This document shows, piece by piece, positions 55,701-63,300 of a stretch of 64,000 bases of DNA. The notes below the pieces were generated by a model, which was given only the letters and a program-made list of their open reading frames with translations, was not told the DNA's origin and searched no databases. This stretch comes from Archangium gephyra (GTDB taxonomy: Bacteria > Myxococcota > Myxococcia > Myxococcales > Myxococcaceae): assembly GCA_003243425.1 (NCBI GenBank), contig QFQP01000001.1, positions 62,001 through 126,000 on the forward strand. The letters run 5' to 3'. Position 1 is the stretch's first letter. Every line of letters starts with the position of its first letter. Both the position numbers and the translations under genes were made by a program.

Positions 55701-56926
55701 AGTTGGAGTCGGTGGGGCAGGTGCTGCGGGGGCGCTTCAGACCGTCGGCGGCGATCGACGCCGTCGAGTGGTGCGACCGCCGTTTGTTGCAGCGCATTCA
55801 TCGCCTCACGGTCGGCCGGCTGCGTCGGGAGATCGAGCCGCTGACCCAGCAGGACTTCATGCGCTTTCTCTTCCGCTGGCATCACGTGGATCAGGAGTCG
55901 CGGCTGCGCGGCTCAGGCGGGCTCTCGAAGATCACCTCGCTGCTTCAGGGGTGGGAAGCGCCGGCGGCCGCATGGGAGCTCGAGTTGTTCCCCACGCGCA
56001 TGAAGAACTACGTGGGTGATTGGCTCGAGAGCGCGTGTTTTTCGGGCGAGGTCGCGTGGGGCCGGCTCACCTTGAAGGAGCCGAAGCCGCTGCCGGGGCC
56101 GCACCGCGGTGTCGCCGTCACCGAAGAGCCTTCGACGAAGCGCTCGATTCAGGGGCGGGCTGCGTCGCTCACGTTCCTGCGCCGCGCCGACATCGACTGG
56201 TTGTTGCAGGCCGCGCGACCCGACGCCGTGCTGTCTGACGGCCCGCGGCCGTGGCCGACTGACTTGAGTGTGGCCGCCGCCGACGTACTCAAGGTGCTCG
56301 AGCGCCGCGGCGCTTCGTTCTTCAACGAGCTGCAGTCGGGCGCGCGCCGGCTGCCGACGGAGATCGAAGACGCGTTGTGGGAGCTGTTGTCGCGCGGGCT
56401 CATCACCGCCGACGCCGTGCAGAACCTCCGCGTGCTGCAGTCGCCGAAGCTGCGCAAACGTCAGCGCGCGATGCAGCGTGGTGGCCCGGGCCGCTGGTTC
56501 ATTCTTCAGCACCACGAGCCACTCGACGCGGTGCAGGTCACCGAGAAGCTCGCGTGGCAGTTCCTGCAGCGGTACGGCGTGGTGTTCAGAGATCTCGTCG
56601 CACGTGAGCCGCTGGCTCCGGCGTGGCGCGACCTCGTGCAGCTCTACCGGCGCTTCGAGGCGCGCGGCGAGGTGCGTGGTGGCCGCTTCGTGCACGGCTT
56701 CTCGGGTGAGCAGTTCGCGTTACCCGAAGCGCTCGACCTGGCGCGCGCCGTGCGTCGCAGCGAGCCCACCGGTGAGGCCCTGCGCATCGCCGCGGTGGAT
56801 CCGCTGAACCTCACCGGCGTCGTCACCCCCGGCCCGCGCGTCCCGGCGATGCTCGGCAAGTGGGTGCTCTACGTCGACGGCATTCCGAAGACCGCCAGCG
56901 ACGCCGAACAGGCAGTCACCAACTGA
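52703..56926 (+). CDS. lhr: Lhr-type large superfamily 2 helicase, full length
   Basis: A 1407-residue DNA/RNA helicase of the long Lhr form. Helicase motifs are complete: Walker A AAPTGSGKTL, DEIHALARDKRGSH (DEIH box), GLSATTRP (motif III), VMVATASLELGLDIGS and QRLGRSGHH (motif VI). The Lhr core continues with the winged-helix and beta-barrel parts to about residue 870, and the C-terminal extension of the long type runs to 1407. It translocates 3'-5' on DNA and unwinds RNA-DNA hybrids in repair. It is on its own with 79 bases of unremarkable upstream sequence. Confidence 0.96.
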   Translation: MNAEIHEALRPCHPVVRAWFHEVLGEPTEPQIRGWPLIREGRDVLIAAPTGSGKTLTAFLACLDELFRAAADGTLNDETQVVYVSPLKALGNDVQKNLLLPLEQLRERAKVAGIELPEIRVAVRSGDTPARDRASMVKKPPHILITTPESLYLYLTAAKSRDTLKSVRTVVVDEIHALARDKRGSHFALSLERLKSLGGRAPQLIGLSATTRPLERLAHYLTGAPREGRPPCEVVQIGHVRAWELWLEVPEEELSAVATNEMWGQLYDRVVELTKTNRTMLIFANTRRLAERMAHDVGERIGHDKVTAHHGSMARELRLAAEERLKSGSLKVMVATASLELGLDIGSIDLVVQLGSPRSIAVMLQRLGRSGHHKSAVSRGVVFAMTRDELVECSAMLWAIHEKNLDAVRMPEKPLDVLAQQVVAEVAAREWKEDELFDVLRRAMPYEALTRAEFDKVLSLVSEGVTTNRGRSRVHVHRDRVNGVLRARAGARLMALQNGGAIPDLFSYAVVSEPEGKQVGTLDEDYAVESMAGDVFVLGSTSWRIRGIVGGEVRVENAHGQPPSVPFWNGEAPARTDELSVQVARFREEVLRREDAHAWLVNELKLPLHAAELIVRYVKAGQAALTAVPTQKTVVAERFFDEAGGMQLVIHAPFGARINRAWGHSLRKSFCRTFDFELQAAANDDGILLSLSEQHSFPLMDIFDFVHPKSAERVLTQAVLQAPMFGTRFRWAAGRSLSLSRLQNGKKVPPPIQRARAEDLIAAVFPEQVGCQDNHGGAELEPPDHPLVNETMKDCLRDLMDVDGLIDVLAKMKSGEIKKVAVDLPEPSVFAHAMLSAGPYTYLDDAPLEERRARAVQVRRGLPPSDAVAFGALDQSAIEQVVRETAPELRDAEEFHDALLQLGLWPLAPSPFLRGLEEQQRAGTWGGFAFAAERVPLVQALFPDAQLPLAALPGDLPMDREHACRQLVRGWMDVLGPTTNAELQKLLPLSQYDVEAALMKLESVGQVLRGRFRPSAAIDAVEWCDRRLLQRIHRLTVGRLRREIEPLTQQDFMRFLFRWHHVDQESRLRGSGGLSKITSLLQGWEAPAAAWELELFPTRMKNYVGDWLESACFSGEVAWGRLTLKEPKPLPGPHRGVAVTEEPSTKRSIQGRAASLTFLRRADIDWLLQAARPDAVLSDGPRPWPTDLSVAAADVLKVLERRGASFFNELQSGARRLPTEIEDALWELLSRGLITADAVQNLRVLQSPKLRKRQRAMQRGGPGRWFILQHHEPLDAVQVTEKLAWQFLQRYGVVFRDLVAREPLAPAWRDLVQLYRRFEARGEVRGGRFVHGFSGEQFALPEALDLARAVRRSEPTGEALRIAAVDPLNLTGVVTPGPRVPAMLGKWVLYVDGIPKTASDAEQAVTN

Positions 56927-57001
56927 ACGCTCGGCCGGGTCAGCGCGAAGAACCGTGAAGAGCGCCCAACGCGCCTGAAATGCCGTGTTAGCCATCAAGT
57001 C

Positions 57002-58009
57002 ATGGAACTCCTCCACGACTCGCTGGGCTTCGCGGTGAAGGGCTTCATCGTCTTCCTCACCGTCGCGGCCTCGATGCTCGCCATCGTGATGCTCACGCGC
57101 CGTCGCGGTGGCGCGACGCCGTCACTCGAGGTCAAGCCGCTCAACCGCCGCTTCCAGTCCCTCGGTGATGCGATTCGGCATTCGGTGCTCGAGAAGAACG
57201 AGCTCAAGGCGCTGTCGAAGGAACGGAAGAAGGACGCAGAGAAGAAGAAGAAGGACGCGCGCGTCTACGTGCTCGACTTCGACGGCGACATCATGGCGAC
57301 GGCGACGACTCACTTGCGTGAAGAGGTCAGCGCCCTGCTGGCGGTTGCGCGGCCGGAAGATGAAGTCGTGGTTCGCCTCGAGAGCCCCGGTGGTGGCGTG
57401 CCGCACTATGGGCTCGCCGCGGCGCAGCTGGTGCGCTTGAAGAACAAGAACGTGAAGCTCACCGTGTGCGTCGACCGCGTGGCGGCGAGCGGCGGCTACA
57501 TGATGGCGTGCGTCGCCGACAAAATCGTCGCCGCGCCGTTCTCGGCGATCGGCTCCATCGGCGTCGTCGCCCAGGTTCCCAACGTCAATCGGCTGCTCAA
57601 GAAGCACGACGTCGACTTCGAAGAGATGACCGCCGGTGAGTTCAAGCGCACGGTGACGGTGTTCGGTGAGATCACCCCGAAGGGCCGGCAGAAGTTCCAC
57701 GAGCAGCTCGAAGAGACCCACGCGCTCTTCAAGGATTTCGTGAAGACGCAGCGCCCGAAGCTCGACATCGACGCCATCGCGACCGGTGAGTACTGGCTCG
57801 GCTCGCGCGCGAAGGAGCTCAACCTCGTCGACGAGATCGGCACGAGTGACGAGTACCTGATGGCCGCCACCGAGCGCGCGAAGTTGTTCCAGGTGCGCTT
57901 CAAGCCCGCGAACGCCTGGCGCTCACGAATCGGTGCGGGCGCAACGGCGTTCGTCGAGACCGTGGTGATGCGGGTGCTGACGCGACTGCAGGCGCTGCGG
58001 CTTCAGTGA
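57002..58009 (+). CDS. sohB: SohB-like inner-membrane serine peptidase (S49)
   Basis: A 335-residue S49 peptidase with an N-terminal membrane helix (FAVKGFIVFLTVAASMLAIVML), a Lys-rich linker (ERKKDAEKKKKDARVY) and the protease domain: LESPGGGVPHYGLAA, the nucleophile Ser in DRVAASGGYMMACVAD, AIGSIGVVAQ, and the general-base Lys in EFKRTVT. SohB degrades signal peptides and misfolded periplasmic proteins. Normal length. Convergent with the next gene across a hairpin (58121-58165). Confidence 0.93.
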   Translation: MELLHDSLGFAVKGFIVFLTVAASMLAIVMLTRRRGGATPSLEVKPLNRRFQSLGDAIRHSVLEKNELKALSKERKKDAEKKKKDARVYVLDFDGDIMATATTHLREEVSALLAVARPEDEVVVRLESPGGGVPHYGLAAAQLVRLKNKNVKLTVCVDRVAASGGYMMACVADKIVAAPFSAIGSIGVVAQVPNVNRLLKKHDVDFEEMTAGEFKRTVTVFGEITPKGRQKFHEQLEETHALFKDFVKTQRPKLDIDAIATGEYWLGSRAKELNLVDEIGTSDEYLMAATERAKLFQVRFKPANAWRSRIGAGATAFVETVVMRVLTRLQALRLQ

Positions 58010-58120
58010 GAGCGGTCGAGACAAGGCTCGCGGCGTGGTGCGCCATGCCGCGTGGCCCCTCGACTTCGCGACGTTGCGTGACGCACTTCGTTCCCGCTTC
58101 GTGATGCTGATGCAGTCGTT

Positions 58121-58165
58121 CTGGCCCCGCGTTTGGTCCGGTCTCGCTCCCAAACTCGGGGCCAG
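58121..58165. terminator. Long hairpin between convergent genes
   Basis: CTGGCCCCG-C-GTTTGG pairs with CCAAAC-T-CGGGGCCAG: 15 base pairs with a single C-T mismatch around a 13-base loop. It lies between the sohB end and the end of the SUKH-like gene, and probably serves both as a bidirectional terminator. There is no T-run on either strand. The 110 bases before it (58010-58120) hold nothing else I can identify. Confidence 0.5.
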
Positions 58166-58168
58166 TCA

Positions 58169-59491
58169 TCAGCGACGGAAGTTCTTCGCGAGCACCTTCG
58201 AGGCCTCGTCGACCGTGGTCCAGCTGTCGTCGGCCACCTTCGAGCCGAACAGCTTCGTGAAGTCCTCTCGCTGCGACAGCCTGCCGAAGTTGTGGAACCA
58301 GTCGTAGGCGTCGGAACGGAGCAGCCCGACGTCGCGCAGGTGCGTGTCCCAGAGTCCGCGCGGCAAGGCCGCCTTCGACAGCTCGGAGGCCAGCGCCTTG
58401 CGTTGCTTCACCTTCGCGAGCAGCTCGGCGTGCGCGGTGAACTTCGTCTCGTCGAGTAGACCGTTCTCGGCCGCCCACGCGATGAAGATGTTCGCCGCCG
58501 CATCGACGGGGGAAGCGAGTTCCGCGGCGCTGTCGACCGACACCGTGAGCTGCAGCCGGCCGCTCCACTCGAAGCGCACGCTCACCTGCGCGCCTTCGTC
58601 GACCACGCGCGTCCACGTCGCGACGGTCGGTTCTTCGTCACCGGCGAACTCGAAGTCCATCACCGGCTCGCCGAGCGCGTTCCGCAGGTCTGCTTCCGTG
58701 GCCTTCACGCCATCGACGCCGAACACCGGCTCGCCGAACTTCTCGTTCACCCACGCGAGCGAGAGGTACGGAATGAACGACCGCGGCGTGCGCGCGACCT
58801 CCGGGTACTGCGTGTTCAAGATGTCGTGCGCGAACGCGAGCTCGACACCGTGCTTCGGTGCCACCACGTTGATGCTGTCGCCGCGCGTCTCACCCGGCAC
58901 CTTCTTGCCCAGCGTCTTCGTCACCCACGCCACGAGCTCCGGGTCGTCGGCGCGACGGCCCACCATGCGCACCAGTTGCTGCATCTTCGGCCCGAGCTTC
59001 TCGAAGGCGGCCGTGGGCCTGCGCTCCTGCGCCACCGGCCTCGACACTTCGGTCGCGCCGCCGTCGAGCCACGCGTTGAAGTCGAAGCGCTTGACCTTCG
59101 GCGCCTTCAGCTTCTTCGCCTTCACCCACTTCGCGAGCACCCCGAGCGCTTCACCGTCGTCGAGGTCGGACACGCCGCTCTCGCCCTTCGACCAGAGCAG
59201 CAGGAACTCTTCGAGCGAGTTGGCGAGCGTGCGGTGACTGCCTTCCGACTCGAGCAGCACCACCGCGCCGACGTTCAGCAGCGCGACGCGTGAACCGTCG
59301 GCCAGCTCGATGAAGGAGAACCCGTTCTTCACGGCCTTCTCGTCGACCAGCTGTGGGGGAATGGCGCTCGGCCCGAAGGTGTCGAACGCGCCCAGTGAAC
59401 CGTGCTCCTGCGTGGCGATGAAGGTCGCGACTTCACCGAGCAGCGCCGGCGCGACGTGCTTCGACTTCTTGTTCAGACGGTAGGTGCTCAT
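58169..59491 (-). CDS. SUKH-like protein with large C-terminal region of unknown function
   Basis: A 440-residue cytoplasmic protein. The N-terminal part (about residues 10-110) has the style of a SMI1/KNR4-type domain (ATFIATQEHGSLGAFDTFGP, FSFIELADGSRVALLNVGAV, EGSHRTLANSLEEFLLLWSK). The rest, from about 140, is helical then strand-rich with no motif I know (LAWVNEKFGEPVFGVDGV, VSVRFEWSGRLQLTVSVDS). ATG 59491 is chosen; the frame's first ATG at 59548 would add an unlikely stretch. Second SUKH-like gene in the window and, as before, without a toxin beside it. Confidence 0.65.
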   Translation of the reverse strand: MSTYRLNKKSKHVAPALLGEVATFIATQEHGSLGAFDTFGPSAIPPQLVDEKAVKNGFSFIELADGSRVALLNVGAVVLLESEGSHRTLANSLEEFLLLWSKGESGVSDLDDGEALGVLAKWVKAKKLKAPKVKRFDFNAWLDGGATEVSRPVAQERRPTAAFEKLGPKMQQLVRMVGRRADDPELVAWVTKTLGKKVPGETRGDSINVVAPKHGVELAFAHDILNTQYPEVARTPRSFIPYLSLAWVNEKFGEPVFGVDGVKATEADLRNALGEPVMDFEFAGDEEPTVATWTRVVDEGAQVSVRFEWSGRLQLTVSVDSAAELASPVDAAANIFIAWAAENGLLDETKFTAHAELLAKVKQRKALASELSKAALPRGLWDTHLRDVGLLRSDAYDWFHNFGRLSQREDFTKLFGSKVADDSWTTVDEASKVLAKNFRR

Positions 59492-59572
59492 GCGGGCGCG
59501 CAGCCTCTCAGGAGCCGCGGGTCGCCCGCATAGATAATGAATGGACACGCGTTCAGTACGCGCGTGTAGGTC

Positions 59573-60337
59573 TCACGCGCCGTACGTCTTGCGCAGGTAG
59601 TCCACGATGCGCGCGCTCTCGAACAGCTTCTCGCCGGTGTTCGGGTCTTCGAGATACGGAAACTGCGACTTGCCGGTCTTCTCGACGAACGCGGCGCGCT
59701 TCGGTGAGTCTTTCGCGAGGTTGTGTTGCACGTACGGGAGCTCGAGCTCGCTCAACGCGGCGCGCACGAAGTGACAGTACGGAGACGACTCGAAGCCCCA
59801 CAGCTCGAGCTGCTTTTCCGGCGCGCGTGAGGGCCGCACGTCGCCACCACGGTTGCCCTGCATCAACCGCATGCCGAGGCTGCCGAGCACCACCACCGGC
59901 GTGCTCGCGAGGAACCAGCGTGAGGAGCCGTCGCCGTACACCCCGTGCAGGTGCGCGAGGATGTTGATGCGCCCGTCGAAGGTGCCGTTGACGTTCGGGT
60001 CTTCCAGGCGCGGGGTGCAGCTCGCCGCGTTGGGGTCGTGAAAGCGCTTGCCGCCGATGGGGCAGGGCCGCACTTCGAAGTCGAGGTCCAGCTCGCTCAA
60101 CGACTCGCGCACCGCGCGCGAATGCGGGCAGCGCTCACGGTCCCACAACCGCAGCGGCTTCGCCGGGCGTAACGCACCGACGCCGCGCACCAGCGTGCCC
60201 GCGGCCAAGCGCGCGCCCGACGCCGAGAAGCCACCGATGATGGCCAGCCGGCGAACGAATGGCGCACCCGGCTCGAAGAGGCCGCCGAAGAGGGCTCCCG
60301 AAACCTGCTTGGCCAACACCGGCAAGGTGGTCGTCAT
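59573..60337 (-). CDS. Protein with two tandem glutathione S-transferase N-terminal (thioredoxin-fold) domains
   Basis: A 254-residue protein with an N-terminal stretch of about 60 residues and two GST-N/glutaredoxin-like folds. The first (about 62-130) has the active-site CPHS (WDRERCPHSRAVRESLSELDL), the second (about 175-252) SPYC (WGFESSPYCHFVRAALSELEL), each with the helix typical of the family (FPYLEDPNTGEKLFESARI at the second). No GST C-terminal helical domain is present. Similar two-domain proteins occur in bacteria and plants, with unknown substrate. ATG 60337 overlaps the TGA of the upstream giant gene (TGATG), so the two are coupled. Confidence 0.85.
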   Translation of the reverse strand: MTTTLPVLAKQVSGALFGGLFEPGAPFVRRLAIIGGFSASGARLAAGTLVRGVGALRPAKPLRLWDRERCPHSRAVRESLSELDLDFEVRPCPIGGKRFHDPNAASCTPRLEDPNVNGTFDGRINILAHLHGVYGDGSSRWFLASTPVVVLGSLGMRLMQGNRGGDVRPSRAPEKQLELWGFESSPYCHFVRAALSELELPYVQHNLAKDSPKRAAFVEKTGKSQFPYLEDPNTGEKLFESARIVDYLRKTYGA

Positions 60338-63300
60338 CAGAAGTCCATCGGTAGCACGAAGGCGGTGCCGTTCGACGTGCCCCAGCGGTAGCTCAGCGGT
60401 GCGCCGATGCCGAGCGCAGCCGGAACGTTGCCCGCGCCCGCTGACAGCGAGAGGTCCTGCCCGAAGGACGCGCGCTCGCGGTGGTCGGCCACGATGATGA
60501 GCGCTGGCTGGTTCGCCCCCGACGTCACCGTGCCGCCCTTGAACACGTACACCGCGCCGGTGCCGTCGCCGTTCAAGCTCGCGCCGGTCGCGGAGACCAC
60601 GAGGTCGTGACGGCCGTCTCCGTCGACGTCGACGCCGCCCGCCAACGAGCGGCCGAAGTTGAGCGCGCGCTGCATCGACACCAGCGGCACCGGCGTGAGC
60701 GCCGGCGTGCCCTGCACCGCGACGAGGCGTTCACCGCTCATGGGCCGGAGCGCGTTGAGCTGCGCCACCGGCAACAGCAGCACCGTCGGCTGCAGGTCGC
60801 CCAGGAACGGGTAGAGGTCGGCGGTCACCGCGAGCGCATCTCGATTGTCGGCCAGCACGCCACTGGCGCGCGCGATGGCCACGCCGAGCCGCATGGGCGC
60901 CACGCCGGTCTCGACGTCACCCGACACGCGCACCCAGCTCGCGGTGGTCGAGCTGCAGGTCGAACCAAAGCCGTAGAGCACGATGATTCCCTGCCGGTTG
61001 TTGTCGGCGTAGCGGAACGCCAGCTCGTCGCAGCCGTCGTTGTTCAAGTCGCCCAGGGCCGTCGGCACCGTGGTGCCCTGCGTGATGAACGGAAAGCTGA
61101 AGTACGGGTCGCACACCATCGACGGCTTGTTGAGCTGCGGGTCGTCGGGTGCGCGGCCGCCCGAGAAGATCTCGAAGCCGTTGTTGCGCATCATCGCCAG
61201 GTCCTGCTTGTCGTCGCCGTCGAAGTCGAAGCGGCCGATGACGCCGTTGCGGGAGAGCGCCGAGCGCTGGCAGCTCGCCGCCGCGCCCCCGTCGGCCACC
61301 GTGCAGCCGTCAATGTCGCGCACGGCCCACACGCGGAAGCCTTCCTTGTACGTGCCGTCGCTCTGGCCCAGGTGCACGAACACGCCGCCGGGCGTCTGGC
61401 CGTTCGCCGAACACTCGGCGCGGTTGAGCGCGTACTCGGTGCTGTTCACGCCGCCGTCCGCGAGGCGGCCGGGAATCGAGAAGTTCGGCGCCGCGACGAT
61501 GAGGTCCTGGCGGCCGTCGTCGTCGAAGTCGGTCATCGCCACGTCGACGGCCTGCCCGCGGCCCCCGAACGCGCGCACGCCGGCGTCGGTCTGGTACGCG
61601 GTGTTCGCGCCTTCGGTGATGACCCGCGGTACGTCGGGCGCAGACACCTTCCATTGAATCGAGCGGCCGGCTCCGGTTTCACCGCCGGTGCCATCGGCGC
61701 CCGGGCCCGACCAGTTGGGCACGCCGACGATGGCGTGAAGACCACCGGCCTGCGCGCCGACCTCGATGCACTGGCCGAAGCCCTGACCACCGGGCTTGTT
61801 GGGAATCGCGATGGAGGCGACCGACCACGACGAGGTGTCGGCGGTGCCCGCCGAGAACACGTCGAGCCGGCCCGTGTAGTCGCCGTGAATGGTCGACGCG
61901 CGGTGGTTGAAGCCCACCACGCGCCCGCGCCAACCAGTGACCGCGGTGCCCAGAATGTCGACGCGGTTCTCGCCGCCGCGCACGAAGTCGGGCCGGTTCA
62001 CGACCGCGCCGTTGCTGAGCCGCGAGAGCGAGAAGAACTCGAGGCGCCCCGTGTTGCTCAACGTTCCACCGTCGGTGACGCGGCTGGCGTACGGCGCGCC
62101 CAGCACGAGCTCGGGCTGCGAATCACCGTCGGCGTCGACCGCCGCGAAGCTCCGCGCTGCCTGAATGTTGCCTTGCGAGCCGTACACGCGGCTCCACGCC
62201 TGCGCGCGCGTGACCTGGCGCGGCTGCAGCGGCGCGGAGCCCGACGCCGGGAGCCCCGAGAGGTCGAACAGCAACACGCCGCCGCCGTTGCCACCGCCGC
62301 TGGTGCCGCCATCGTTCGCGGTGAGGTTGGGTGAATCGGCGCGGTCGGCCCCTGCCGCGAGCAGCGCCGGGCGGCCGTTCCCGGCGGGAATGAAGTCGAG
62401 CTTCCACGTGCCTTCGTCGCCGTCGCCGGTGTTCACCGGAATCACGTAGAGGTCAGGCGTGTCTTCGAAGCGCTTGGTGGCGTCACGACCGAGGTGAACC
62501 TGCGCGGCGATGACGTTGCGCGCGAGCACCCCGCCGTCGGCCGGGTTGGGCATGAAGTTCACGGAGCTCAAGATGGCGAGGTCGGCGCGCGAGTCGCCGT
62601 TGAGGTCGCGCACCACCAGGGAGCGGCCACCACGCAGGTTCGACGTGCGGCGCGTGCCACCGTCGGCGTCGAGGTCCCACCCGCTGATGCGCACCTCGCC
62701 CAGGTCGGGAATGGGCTGGCCCGCCTGCAGCACGAAGATGTCGATGACGCCGCGCGCGGTGAAGCCGCCGAGGTCGGCGCCCGGTGAGCCCACGACGAGG
62801 TCGTTGTCACCGTCACCGTCGACGTCACCGATGGCGAGCGACGCCCCGAAGTTGCCGCGCCCCAGCCCGGTGAGCGGCGCGCGCAGCTGCCGTGGCCCGT
62901 CGGGGCCGATGCCGAACAGGTACACGGCGCCCGAGTCGGCGATGGTCACGTCGTCGCCCGGCGCCGAGATGGCGAGGTCGGCCTTGCCGTCACCGTCGAG
63001 GTCACCGGCCGCCATCACCGAGCCGAACTGCGCAGTGTCAGACTGGCCGGGAATGGTCCACGTGGGCTCGGAGGGCAGGCCGTCGTTGGTGCCCTTGAAG
63101 ATGAACACCGCGCCACCCTGCGGGCGGTTCAGGTCGCTCTCGGGCACGCCGAGGGCCACGTCGTCGATGCCGTCACCGTCGAAGTCGGCGGTCACCATGG
63201 TGGCCACGTCGGAGCGGCGGCCCTGCGCGACGAGCTCGGGCCGCGTCAGCTCGGTGAGCAGGCGCACCTTCACCTGGGCGCCCGCGTCGACGAACGTGTC

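Noticed and set aside
60481..62334. 617-codon plus-strand frame opposite the FG-GAP gene
   Set aside because: Shadow of the repeat protein; the repeated Asp/Gly codons create long open frames on the other strand.
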